DNA of 38,198 bases, from the NCBI GenBank assembly GCA_013115135.1, contig JABANP010000505.1, positions 1 to 38,198 of the forward strand. The letters run 5' to 3'. Positions within the stretch are counted from its first letter, which is position 1, and each line of letters opens with the position of its first letter. The notes below the pieces were generated by a model. It did no database searches. It saw only the letters and a list, made by a program, of their open reading frames with translations, and was not told where the DNA came from. Positions 12,164-22,507 of this stretch are shown here, piece after piece. Both the position numbers and the translations under genes were made by a program. Origin of the DNA: Perkinsus olseni. Lineage: Eukaryota; Perkinsozoa; Perkinsida; Perkinsidae.

Positions 12164-13218
12164 ATGACCCTGGCGACCGTACGACGTTCGGTTCCCTCGC
12201 CGTATTCCATCTCAGCAAATGTTTCTTAAATGAACAGGTTACGGCTGCTCATCCCCCCTCTACCGCGGATACCCATACTGAGCACAGTGGCGAGTTCAGG
12301 TGCTCCTACGCAGATGAGAACGATTCTGCCGGAGATAAGCAAGGATAATCATATCGTTGTAAGGAGTATTATGTTGCATCACGTACCGATCATCATTAGT
12401 AAACTGCTTCGTCTGAAGCCACCTTAGCTTAGTGGTAGAGCGTCTGCTTCGTAAGCAGAAGGTCGTCGGTTCAATCCCGGCAGGTGGCTTTTGCTCCGGC
12501 TCGAATTGTGTGCTTAGTGTCCCGCTCGCAGTAGCTTCGTGCACCTTGTCTCTTCTCGCAGGATCCTCCGTGGGAGAAGGACGCAAAGGACCCCGAGCTA
12601 TTTTGGAATAAATGGGAAACGATCAAGCATCTTCGCGCTACCGCTAGAATTCTGAGGCGGCAACGTCTACTCGACAAGTATGACTTCACGACGATCGAGG
12701 GTTGGAATATGATGTTTATGACTAGAATGGAAGAATTTGTAGGACTATCGAGAGCAAGTTTTGTTGCCTCTTATCGCTTGTGTTCTCTACTCGTCTTAGT
12801 GTGCATATCACACGAAGAAGGACATGGCGCCGGAAGATCGTCAGGATTTAGCCACTTCCATCGCTATATCGGTAATGATGCATCCTCAGCATCCTGCAAC
12901 AGCAGCAGCAGCATGTCTTAGGCCTGGTCACAAATAAGACCTCGCAATATTACGTCATGGACTGTGGTTCCGTACGAGTCATCGATAATACAGGCGAGGG
13001 TTACGACACATCATGGGCATACTTGGTATCAGTATGTAAGTCCTGAGATATTCATCATCGCCCGGAGGGATGACCAGGTACTCCAAGTCGACGTCGAAGA
13101 GCTATTGACCTTCCACAAGTCAAAGAAACAGCTTGGCAGAGTCAGTCGAAATTATGTTGTTTTTGAGATGTCTGTAAGCAAACTCATGGACCCCACAGGG
13201 AGTATGGCCGGTGGGTGA
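12164..13218 (+). CDS. unrecognised protein gene, about 5 exons, with a tRNA gene in its second intron
   Basis: I do not recognise the family. Phase-consistent exons are 12164 to about 12197 (MTLATVRRSVPSP), about 12238-12358 (LRLLIPPLPRIPILS to EISKDNHIV), 12562 to about 12735 (DPPWEKDAKDPELFWNKW, then IKHLRATARILRRQRLLDKY), about 12798-12870 (KKDMAPEDRQDLATSIAIS) and 12922 onward (AWSQIRPRNITSWTVVPYES to VEELLTFHKSKKQLGRVS), stopping at 13218. The N-terminus is basic, lacks acidic residues for about 35 positions and could be a mitochondrial presequence. Codon use is more GC-rich than in the neighbours and microsatellites are nearly absent. The frame may instead run on past 13218 by a further splice at 13212/13235. 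Start choice: first ATG in the open frame; a Leu/Phe-rich frame is open a little further upstream. Confidence 0.5.
12418..12489 (+). tRNA. tRNA-Thr (anticodon CGT)
   Basis: A complete 72-nt cloverleaf. The acceptor stem GCCACCT pairs with AGGTGGC at 12482-12488. The D arm has the A-box pattern TAGCTTAGTGG. The anticodon arm is TCTGC-TTCGTAA-GCAGA, giving anticodon CGT, which reads ACG (Thr). The variable loop is short. The T arm is GTCGG-TTCAATC-CCGGC, with a B-box-like GGTTCAATCCC. The discriminator is T, and TTTT follows directly as a Pol III terminator. There is no tRNA intron and no encoded CCA. It lies inside intron 12359-12561 of the surrounding protein gene, in the same orientation. 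Confidence 0.93.
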
Positions 13219-13398
13219 CCCTCTCGCTTCAGTTGGGTAAGCCTGGAATATTCCGAGTTAGCGCGATACGTCCCTTCCGAGAGAGTGATGACTGAGGCAT
13301 GTGTACTGAACATAACGTTTCTGCTCTCGAGTGTTATTGATTATTGGCTTTGGAGACAAGGCGCAGTAGTTTTTCTCTCAAGCGTTGCCGGTGTACAC

Positions 13399-13683
13399 AT
13401 GTCTTCGGTCAAGCAACAGCAGCCAGCATCATCATCAGCAGCAGCAGCTTTGGAAAGTAACGATACTTTGCCTAACCAAGTCCTCTACGTCTGCGGTAAC
13501 TGCGGCAATGAGCAAGAATTGAAGCTAATGGCGGTACCGCATGGGATGGATATGGCAGCGTCCCATCATGAATGATAACATCCTTTCTGTCCTTCTCAGG
13601 ATGCTATAAAGTGCAACCGTTGTGGTCATCGTATCCTCTACAAGAAGCGTCAACGCCGCGTGATGATATTCGACGCCCGATAA
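13399..13683 (+). CDS. POLR2K: RNA polymerases I/II/III common subunit RPABC4 (Rpb12/POLR2K)
   Basis: The smallest zinc-binding subunit shared by all three nuclear RNA polymerases. Exon 1 is 13399-13533 and exon 2 is 13600-13683, giving about 72 residues. The family core is complete: YVCGNCGNEQELKL, then DAIKCNRCGHRILYKK and ending RRVMIFDAR, where human has a FDAR end too. Two CxxC pairs bind zinc. A Gln/Ser/Ala-rich N-terminal stretch of about 28 residues precedes the core. The canonical donor GT at 13534 inserts one Ala between the CxxC pairs; a GC donor at 13531 would give the usual 13-residue spacing. The stop is TAA 13681-13683. The frame upstream of ATG 13399 is open for some distance, but family length supports this start. 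Confidence 0.93.
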
Positions 13684-13987
13684 TAACAAGTTACTAACTG
13701 CTTAACACTTTCGGCATCGACGTTAATACACTTAATAGTCAACAGAGTATTGAGTTGAATGTGGGAGGTGGTCGGATGTTAACGTACATTCCTAACTTTG
13801 CGAATGCTCTAATGATTTCTTCATTAACATTCGTGTTGTAAAAGAAAGGACGGGTGGTTGTAGGAGAGATGGTTGCGTATATACGCCTGCTCCTCGAACC
13901 GCCACTGAACCCGACACAACAGTCATAAGTGGTTTACGTAATGATGTTATTAGCGTTCTTGTTGAGTCAGTAGTAACGAAGATCTTA
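13684..13987. other. intergenic region between convergent POLR2K and BUD13
   Basis: The 3' ends of two genes face each other here. No domain or RNA gene is seen. Short minus-strand frames lack family similarity. Confidence 0.5.
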
Positions 13988-16303
13988 TCAGTTACCATCA
14001 TCATCGATACCAATCCATCTGAATGCTTCACGTTCATTGAAGTCCATAGTATTCTTCCGTTCGAACCATCTACGCTCGTAATTACTACCACGTACCTTGA
14101 AAGGTAAAGACCACGATGATATTACAGCTGCAGCTGCTGCTGTTGCTGTTGTTGAGGCCTCCACCACCACACGATCTGCTTACTAGTCCATCCCATCTAT
14201 ATCCTGGTTTAATACTGAATCTGTTGGGGGGCATAGGGAACTTGCATTCTCGATGTCCCCTTTTCTTTTTTTTCACATCATCATCATCATGCCCATCTTC
14301 GGATGAATGATGATCTAATTTATGTGCAAACCTATCATATTTATGTGCAAGCATCAATACGATTATGATTATGATTATGATTATTACATATGTAGTGGAT
14401 CATCCATCCTCTGCTTTTGACGCAATTCTTCATCAACAACTTCATCCATCCCTTCACGTCTAATACTTTGTTTCATTACTCTTGCCATATGCTCTGCCTT
14501 CTCATCAAGTATTTCGTCTTGTGTTATACCACCAGCCCATTCAGGTTTTGTTGCTTCTGGTCGTGGTGGCCGATGATGCCGCTTCGCTTTCTTCCTGATA
14601 CACCATTACAGTATTGATATTACTAATAATGATGATGATATTAATGATCGTTACTCAGCAGCATCTGCCGCCTCCTTTTCGGTTACTACCCTACCACCAA
14701 TTCTGAACACTGTTTCTGCACCTTTACCAGTAACTGAGAATGAGCACTTGATGACAGCCCATCCCAATAATTACATTGCTGATGAGCATAAGAGCAAAGA
14801 GTAATGATGATAACGAAGATGATCATCATCACAGCCGCAATAGCAGTATAACCTTCATCAGGCAGTTGTTGCAATTTCCTTTTCCGCCTCTCTGCAGCAT
14901 CCTCCATTTGTTTTGATATATCTTTGCCTGACACTAAGCCTGCTGTCATGCCGCTACTCATAGTCACCACTCCTCCGCTACCACTACGGCGGCGGATTGG
15001 AGACTGAAAACGACATTAATAAGAATATTTATACTATAATAGGAACGACAGGTATGCAGATAAGTACCATATCCAGGTAAAGAAGGGAAAAGATGATGAT
15101 AAGATTACCTGATCTCCATCTGAGTCTTCATAACTTTCATCATTACTGTTACTAGTAGCATCTTCCTGTTTGATGATGCCCCCACCACCAGCAGCAGCAG
15201 CAGGTGATTTCCCTTTTGTTACCACTCCTCTCACAACTGATTGATCTGAATCCCCATCGGAATCATATCGTATCTCATCATCATCATCATCATTGTATTC
15301 CTCCTTTATTCGCCCAAGCCGTGGTGGTGGTGGTGGTGGTGGTGGTGATGGTGCAGCATCGCCGATACCATCATCATTCTGTTGTTCAAGCTTGATACGT
15401 TGACTCATCCTCTTTTTCTTTCCGCTCTTGGTATCTGATATAACCCTCTACGTTCTAAGTCCTAAGCTGCCTTCATTACGACGGAACAATGCCCCTCCCC
15501 CACCTGCTCCTCCTCCTTCTGCTTGTGTTGGGGGGACGGGAACTAACATTATGATTGTACTGTAAGTACGTAAACACTCCCACAGTGCATCTATTACTTT
15601 CGACAGCCTCATCAAGGACTAGACTAGCCCCAGCAGCAGCGGCGGCAGATGTTGTTCCTCCACGCTGCTGCTGCTGCTCCTGCTGCTGCGGCCCTCGCAC
15701 GTCTCCAACACGATTTTCCTCTTCTTTCTCAATATGCTTGAGATCGTCTGGTCGTAGAGGCCTTAGTGAGTTACCTGAATACCATGATTACCATGAAAGT
15801 AGCTGTAGTAGTACTAAACAACAGTCATCCTCAATAGTCATCCTACTGTTGCTGCTGCTGCTGCTTACCCCATTGATCCACTACAATAGGTGCTCCATCG
15901 TCGTCATCATCCTCCTCAGGGTTGGTATAACTACCCATATTATCGTAATCATAAACTTTACTCTTATTAATAGTAGTGGAGGGTATCTTAGTGATGATAA
16001 TAACAGCGGATGTATTTCAAACGACACATTATCAATTACATCCTCAGTCTCATCCACAATCATAAATGATGTGGACTGATGATGATGATGATGACGAGGA
16101 CCCCCAGCAGCAGCAGCAGCAGCAGCAGTAGATTTCTCTCTTTTGCTCTTTCTTTTCTTCTTAGACTTCATCATCATCGTCTTCTTCATCATCATCATCG
16201 CTGATGATGACGATGAATCTAATACCTCTTTATGGTGTTTACGATACTTCTGTAAATAATCTCGCTGCTGCTGTTGTTGTTGTTTCTCATCTTTACCAAC
16301 CAT
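13988..16303 (-). CDS. BUD13: BUD13, RES-complex pre-mRNA splicing/retention factor, multi-exon
   Basis: BUD13 forms the RES complex with Snu17/RBMX2 and Pml1/SNIP1 in activated spliceosomes. The N-terminal exon from ATG 16303 has RDYLQKYRKHHKEV, a Lys-rich patch and then SFMIVDETEDVIDNVSFE, matching the conserved YLxxYL / KKKKK / (I)VDDD start of the family. The acidic Ser/Asp-rich middle (15408 downward) ends in a spliced SPIRRRSGG motif followed by MSSGMTAGLVSGKDI (14960), the SGxxAGL signature. Then come CSFSVTGKGAETVFRIGGR (14745-14690), VVDEELRQKQRMDDPLHM (14440-14390) and the C-terminal FPMPPNRFSIKPGYRWDGL (14240-14180), which is the invariant NRFxIxPGYRWDG block. After a final intron come GSNYERRWFERKN and EAFRWIGIDD before TGA at 13988. 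Poly-Gln, poly-Ala and His runs interrupt the poorly conserved middle. Confidence 0.9.
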
Positions 16304-16436
16304 TATTATAACAACAATGCATCCTGAATAAATACAAACCCCAATAATGATGATGGTGATCAATCACTATCCCCAACATCATCATTATCATCAGTCAGTA
16401 AAACATTAGTAACACAATGATACATGAAGATGTTGT

Positions 16437-17798
16437 TCAAGATAGGTTGTTGTTGTTGTTATGATTATAATCACCAGATACCTTCCGCCATCCCTTGGTG
16501 AACTTTCTTGATGCATAGTCCACACTCTCAGACAACCCTGTTGTAGCAAGCCCCTTCACTAACAATGTGGAAGAACAGCAACAATCAGCAGCAGAAGAAG
16601 AAGAAGAAATAAAAATGCTAAGAACTAAAGCTAAGAACAGCCAAGCGAGGGAGTGAGTGATAACAGTCCCGTAGTTGTTGTTGTTGTTATTATGAGGCTC
16701 ACATCCTTGCTTTAACGATGAGCATCTATTTAATTTCCTGATATTCCTCCGCAAACGGTCGACAGATACGATGTCACCATTAGTTACACCTACCAACAAG
16801 GATGATGATCATAATACAATATGATATCATACTACATCATCATTACCTTCTCTAACCGATAATGGCAAGAGGGAGATGAGATGTTGTATTGATGATGATG
16901 ATGATGATGATGATGTTCCGGTATTATAGAATAATGGTGTACTCAGCGATATACCACCATGATGATGACTAGTAGTAGCAGTAGGCATCATCATCTTTAC
17001 ACCACATTCACTCAATAATGACGGTGTTGTTAATGATGTTGATGTTGCCTGATTATTGGCAATCGTATGCCATATGGCGATGGTGGCCTTTGTTGTTATT
17101 ACATATATATGTATCAGCTCTTCAGCTTGTCCGTGTACTATGTTATATATTTTATTAGGATCCTCGGCCCCTACCATACCTGTCCTAATATCCCCCATGT
17201 AGGATAGACTACCTAATCAGAATACACCAATTAACTGTGTTCATATGCATTATACTCTATTATTGTCGTTCAATGTTAATCATTATTACATATGCAAGTT
17301 AGCAATGCCTCCATCGTACCAATCGATCGTAATACACCATCTCCTCCTCCTCCTCCTCTTTGTGGGTTATGTAGTAATAATAGGAATACTAATGCACATC
17401 GTAGGGCAGATAATCTATTATTATGTAATGCTCTGGTAAACTCATTATCTGATTACAAGATTATGATGACTATTATACCATTATCATAGTATCATGATGA
17501 TGATGATCATCGTTAGTAAGCATGATTATTACATGCTTTCTTATCGGATATATAAACTGTGTCAACTGGTTTATGCAGCCTACCACTAATATACCTATCA
17601 ATGATAATATCCATAAACATCTGAGTATTGCAGCCGTTGTTACAATGAGTTCCAGTTATTCAAATCAGCGCAAAGATCATCATGTGAGATTATACCGTAT
17701 TTACAATACAGCCCACCAGGCTGTAGCGTACCTAACAACAACAGGGCACCAGAGTCATTGCACCATCATCATGCTCATCATGGTCATGATGATAATGT

Positions 17799-17830
<32 letters not shown>

Positions 17831-18311
17831 ATTACATCCTATATTGTAATATACACCACCCGCGTATCTTGTTATTGATTGTAAATGTTTAGGTTTAACC
17901 TTATTGATAGGATATGCATAATGTGACGGGTTCTTGATCAAATTGAGTTCATGGAACTTGGCTACATCCTTGGTTACAACCTACAACAACCAGCAGCATA
18001 CTCTGTAAATACTATTGTACGCTGCCGTTCTTACCAAGAGATCAGTCATTTTACCATCATCATGGTGCTGGGCTGCTGTGGTTGGTGTTCTTCCATCTTG
18101 TTTGAATACTGCACTACCGTATCCCAATACGTAACTAATAATTCATAACCACTGCCGTTATTATTGTGATGCTGCTGCTGCTGCTGATGACGATGATGAG
18201 CTTCTTCTACTACTACCTACACGGTGGAAGTGACTTTGGATTGAAGCGTCGTCGTAGTAGAAGCGTTGGTTGTCGTGGTAGGGACATGAGGATACCTGTG
18301 TTCTTTCCCAT
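16437..18311 (-). CDS. TAM41: TAM41, mitochondrial CDP-diacylglycerol synthase, multi-exon
   Basis: Makes CDP-diacylglycerol from phosphatidic acid and CTP at the mitochondrial inner membrane, the first step to cardiolipin. Exon 1 (18311-18223) encodes a basic presequence-like MSLPRQPTLLLRRRFNPKSL. After an 88-nt intron comes YVLGYGSAVFKQDG (18134), with the GYGS nucleotidyltransferase motif, then KMTDLL (human has MLDxV/L). Further blocks are KFHELNLIKNPSHYAYP (17970), YAGGVYYNIG (17855), CKYGIISHDDLCADLNNWNS (17708-17645), YISGRLHKPVDTVYI (17605), LHNNRLSALRCALVFLLLL, SLSYMGDIRTGMVGAEDPNK (17214-17150), a Ser/His-rich insertion, a late RCSSLKQ/GLATTGL (SSIRQSxKGxxTAG in human) and DYASRKFTKGWRKV. 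The TAM41 order is complete. A GTT-repeat-encoded Asn run ends the protein at 16437. A second in-frame ATG at 18287 is an alternative start. Confidence 0.9.
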
Positions 18312-18408
18312 TAATCTTTTACTGATGTGAACTCAATGATGATATTAAGGACATAAAGGACATCTATCAATAATGATCATGTTGTTCATACATCATGAGT
18401 TGATAACA

Positions 18409-19938
18409 TCAGTTCTTCGTCATCATCGCCATCCCGTTGTTGTTGTTGTTGAAGTTGCACAAGGATTTGATGAGCCATCTCTCTCCTTGTTGCAAATGCA
18501 AGTAGCCTTTAATCTCATTGAATAACATCTGAGAGCCTTGACTACAATCCTTGATAATCGACGGGCCCCTCCCTCTATCATCATCATTTATTAACGTGAA
18601 TTTATGATCCCTCAATTGGGGTAATGTTGACCTAAAATGACTACCATCATGGCAATACCACACATCCCCTATGTTAATATAATTACTGTAATATATCACC
18701 ATACCCAGCAGCAGCTCCTGGTGGTGGTGGTAAAGTTGATGGATTATTGTAATCGTCCAGTTGTTGTTGGTGTTGTGTTGTACTATCATTATTATTGTCA
18801 AGTTTACATAAAAGTGATGTTATCCATCCCTGCTCTCCTCTAAAGACCATATGGGCTTCACCATCTTTACCACCATTAGCCTTGGCTACACATCGTAAGT
18901 CGGGCTCGACATCCTCATCATCCTGATAAGAGCAACAGAGACACTACTACTATAACAAGTGTATGTGTGGTACTGGTATTATTACTTTCTTATCCACCAA
19001 CGGATATCCAGTAGTAGTACTAGTAGTGGTAGCAATGTAATTATTAGTGTTATCGGCGTCGTAACTTGATGTATAATGATCGAATGTTGTGTAGACCTCC
19101 TCCCCCTCCCCTTGTCGCTGGAGTAATGGCTGGGCGGTAGTAGTAAAAGGTAGCGTTGACGTGCTTATTTCATCGTCATCATTATTGACGAAGGACGATG
19201 TATGATAATAACCATCATCATAATAATCTTCTGTCTGTACAGAAGTTTCGTAGTCTCCTCCATCATCAGTTGTACTCTCATCATCACCAACCATCCCTCC
19301 TCCTCCATCATCAGTTGTACTCTCATCATCACCAACCATCCCTCCTCCTCCTCCATCATCAGTTGTACTCTCATCATCACCAACCATCCCTCCTCCTCCT
19401 CCATCATCAGTTGTACTCTCATCATCACCAACCATCCCTCCTCCTCCTCCATCATCAGTTGTACTCTCATCATCACCAACCATCCCTCCTCCTCCTCCAT
19501 CATCAGTTGTACTCTCAACATCACCAACCATCCCTCCTCCTCCTCCTCCATCATCAGTTGTACTCTCAACATCACCAACCATCCCTCCTCCATCATCACC
19601 AATTGTACTCTCAACATCACCAACCATCCCTCCTCCATCATCACCAATTGTATCCACCATCAATGATCCCTAAGAAGACCATCCTATATTATGCATAAGC
19701 AATACGCAATCGTTATTACATCATTATAATAATAATCATCATCGTTGTTGTTGTTACTATTATCGTCATCATCAGCACCAGACCCCCTGAGTGCCATACC
19801 ATTACTACACCACATGGAGTGAATGATGATAATAGTCGACATCCACATCAAGCCACATGATGGGATCATCATCATCATCATCAATCGCGAACAAACGGAA
19901 ACGACAACGTGGTGGTGGTGGCCGTCTCCATTTTTCAT
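18409..19938 (-). CDS. unknown protein with eight-unit Gly/Asp repeat array
   Basis: Not recognised. Exon 1 (from 19938) has a His run, a Met/Ile-rich hydrophobic segment with two Cys, and an Asp/Asn-rich end. It splices in phase at about 19723 to 19672. Exon 2 opens with a repeat array: eight units of MVGDxEST(T/I)DDGG(G)n, usually 16 residues, with late units MVGDD and early units MVGDV. A Thr/Ser/Tyr-rich acidic linker follows, ending LVDKK, and an in-phase intron (about 18989-18922). The next part reads LRCVAKANGGKDGEAHMVF then RGEQGWITSLLC, and the last exons contain DVWYCHDGSHFRSTLPQL and YLHLQQGERWLIKSLCNF, ending at 18409. The motif GE(Q/R)GW/RW..(T/K)SL(L)C appears twice, suggesting an internal duplication. 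Cellular location is unclear; the N-terminal hydrophobic run could be a signal or membrane segment. Confidence 0.5.
19256..19652. repeat. coding minisatellite, 42-51 nt units, about 8 copies
   Basis: Tandem copies of a unit that in plus orientation runs TCATCAGTTGTACTCTCATC then ATCACCAACCATCCCTCC plus a variable number of CTC triplets. Unit lengths are multiples of three, so the minus-strand protein frame is kept. Units differ mainly in the CTC number (Gly count) and one Asp/Val position (TCATCATC versus TCAACATC). Near-identity of the central copies points to recent expansion. Confidence 0.95.
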
Positions 19939-20057
19939 GCATTTAGGTCAATAATTTTCATGCATATCTATTTGGATTCTCGTGTCGCTAGATTGTTGTT
20001 GTAGTCCCAACAACTGTCGTTGATATTGTTGTTAGTACTACTAATAGTAATATAATA

Positions 20058-21360
20058 ATGCCCAGCTTCAAAGACGTTACTAAGAAGGCAGATGATCTGT
20101 TCAATTCCGGCTATTGTGATGGCAAGGTAGTATTATCACAGACTGTGTCAATGTGGACTTAGTGTAGTTGTTATTATTATCAGGCATGCGAGATAGAGAA
20201 CAGTTCTAAGAAGGATAAACTGAGCTTCAAGAACAAGACTACTTTTGCTAATTGCCCCTATTGTTATACTCCTGCTGATGCTACTACTACTGCTACTACC
20301 GAGATCAAGTATACCAACAGCAACATGGACATCATCTACAGTAAGTGGTGATGATGATAGGGATACATTATACTTACAGATTATCATCATGATCAGGTAA
20401 TGGTACTGATGGTAAATCGACTTTGGAAGGCAAATATAAGGCTCTACCTATCACTGTAATATTTACACACCGACAGCAGCCGGAGGAGGAGTAGGAGGAG
20501 CATGTTGTTGTTGTTGTTAGGGTATGACTATGTCAAGCAAGTATGGTCATGGTAAATCTGGTGATACGGCCAATATATCCTTCAATTATAAAGGGGACCT
20601 ATCATCGAAGCTTATTAACCTCAATAAGGTTCAATATGTAATACTACTAACTTGGAGTCCTACTATTATTATTACCAATGTTGTTGTTACTTAGAACCTC
20701 GATATGAATGTTTATGGACCAAAGACATCCTTGACTGAGAATGTCGGCTGTGAGTTATACAAAGGACTTGCTGTTGGTGGTGAATTCACATCACCTCTGG
20801 TTAATGGTGCCAGTCTTAAGGGATATTGTCCTCTGGACTTTGACCATTCTAAGTAATAATAAGTCCGTGTTATTAGTGCTACTATTATTAATGTTCTCAG
20901 GTTATCTCTTGCTATGGGTTATACTTACAGCAACTATTTCTTAGCTGCTAAGACACAACATGATATCAGTAATGGTAAGACTAACTTGACAGCTTCGATC
21001 TACTCGAAACAAGGAGATCTGGAAGCTGCTCTACAGGGTAAATACACCCTTTACGCTGATAAGCCTCAGCTAGCCATTGCTGCCAAGTAATATTTCTCAT
21101 TTACAACGGTGATGATGATGATGAGCATGGAAGCATAATGAATCTTGTTCAGGTATCGCTTTGATGATAAGACATCTGTCAAGGGTACAGTATCTGATGA
21201 TTTGAAGGCTCGTGCTCTGGTTACATACATGTGTGGTGGTGGTGTTACTGCTAATGTTGGCATGAGCATTAATCCCAAGAAGAATGCTGATACCGGTGCT
21301 GCTGCTGCTGCTGCTGCTGATACCTTCAAGCTTGGTACAAAGTTCGTGTTCAGCAGTTAA
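20058..21360 (+). CDS. voltage-dependent anion channel (eukaryotic porin, VDAC), 7 exons
   Basis: The beta-barrel pore of the mitochondrial outer membrane that passes ATP, ADP and small anions. Exons 20058-20126, 20184-20340, 20397-20455, 20521-20628, 20695-20852, 20901-21086 and 21153-21360 join in phase to 945 nt, that is 314 residues, close to the usual ~280. The N-terminus MPSFKDVTKKADDLFNSGYC is typical of VDAC (amphipathic helix with PxxxDxxKxxxDLxxxGY). Alternating strand-forming segments follow: STLEGKYKALPITG, TANISFNYKGDL, CELYKGLAVGGEF, SLAMGYTYSNYFLAAKTQHD, AALQGKYTLYADKPQLAIAA, VTANVGMSINPKK and a C-terminal FKLGTKFVFSS. A seven- or eight-Ala insertion near the C-terminus comes from a GCT microsatellite. 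Introns are 48-67 nt and most donors read GTA(A/G)TA. Confidence 0.92.
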
Positions 21361-21668
21361 GAGTATCTAAATTATTGCTGCTGCATATATGAAGTATTGT
21401 TGCTACTAGAACATCATACTAATGATGTCGATTATTGCCTCCTTATTGATTATCGTTATTACAACTACATCATTGTGATAATTCCCCTGCATGTTATTAT
21501 TACTAATATGTTGATAATAACTATTGGAGAAGAGTGATCATTATTGATTAATAATAAACACAAATACTGGAAAGCTTTGTTTATGATGAAAGGAGAAAAG
21601 TTGTGTTGCTGTATAGTCAACAAAAGTGTCTTCAAGACTTGTAACATATTGATAATGCAATGATTGTA
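21361..21668. other. intergenic region between convergent VDAC and secreted-protein genes
   Basis: AT-rich 3' flanks of two convergent genes. Short open frames only; no domain or structured RNA seen. Confidence 0.5.
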
Positions 21669-22425
21669 TTATATAGCCATAGTTGTGGTGGAGGTAGAGG
21701 CTGTTTGCTTAGTAAGATATACCGGCGTCTTTTGTTGTAGCATTGGTATCAGCATACTAATAGACTCATTTGCATGGAAGTATGTGAACGTAACCTCTGA
21801 AAAAAGGAGATAACTACAAATGGTCAAACGATGATGATAACAATTGATGATAGTAGCAGCAGGTAGTGCTGTTGTTGTTGCTGTTGTTGTTGTTATTACG
21901 TCTCATTATAGACTGGTATTGTGCTGGAACATCACTTATCCTTACTTTGAGACCATTATTGGTAGCATTAATGTAGTATTCAATATTTGCAACATATACA
22001 TGGATAGCAGCCACAGTAACATTCCTAATAATGATAATGCTGATATGTTGTTGTTGTTGATGTTGATAACGGTGAGTATTACACATAGTTGATCTTATCC
22101 ATCTCTTGGGGAAAGTCAATAGAAATGTTCGCTTGAACTCCTGGAACCAAGTCACCGATAAATGAATATAATCCGGTAGGAAACAGGGTACCTGTATTAA
22201 CAACAGTATTAATAACCTTACTATAAAGTAGACATCACCTGGAGGAGATGTGGGAAAGGCTGTAGTAGTTGGAGGTATAGTAGTAGGAGGAGGGCCAGTT
22301 GTTGGTGGGCGGCTAGTAGTACCACCGCCACCACCATTATTCCTACTACACCCTTGAAGGGGGTGTATCATGATAATGGATGATGTTACGATAATGATCA
22401 TCATGTGAGAGATGATTCTCATCAT
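21669..22425 (-). CDS. putative secreted protein with Thr/Pro linker and beta-rich domain, 4 exons
   Basis: Function unknown. Starting at MMRIISHMMIIIVTSS (22425), the first ~25 residues form a signal-peptide-like hydrophobic stretch ending near HPLQGCSRNN. Next is a Gly run and a Thr/Pro linker (TTSRPPTTGPPPTTIPPTTT). After a 46-nt intron the reading is GTLFPTGLYSFIGDLVPGVQ, then ANISIDFPQEMDKINYV; another intron; NVTVAAIHVYVANIEYYINA and LKVRISDVPAQYQSIMR; a last intron; QVTFTYFHANESISMLIPML to a TAA at 21669. Hydrophobic/polar alternation and several N-glycosylation sequons (NIS, NVT, NES) fit a secreted beta-sandwich. Layouts of signal, Thr/Pro linker and a PPG(x)Y-type domain are, as far as I recall, common in expanded Perkinsus secreted families. 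The upstream frame is open to 22506, but the later ATG starts a better signal peptide. Confidence 0.6.
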
Positions 22426-22507
22426 TCCATGATTATTGACCATATGCGTTAATATACTTAAAGCATGTCGTATGAACAATGAAAGCAGCAGCTTCCCCAT
22501 TGGCATT

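Noticed and set aside
13399..13683. Upstream extension of POLR2K through the open frame starting near 13285
   Set aside because: The family is about 60-70 residues; the upstream frame is hydrophobic without similarity, and ATG 13399 gives the expected size.
19165..19698. Long open frames on the plus strand and in another minus frame across the repeat array
   Set aside because: They are by-products of repeat units that are multiples of three. Only the minus frame with Asp/Gly units connects through in-phase splice sites to non-repeat coding sequence on both sides.
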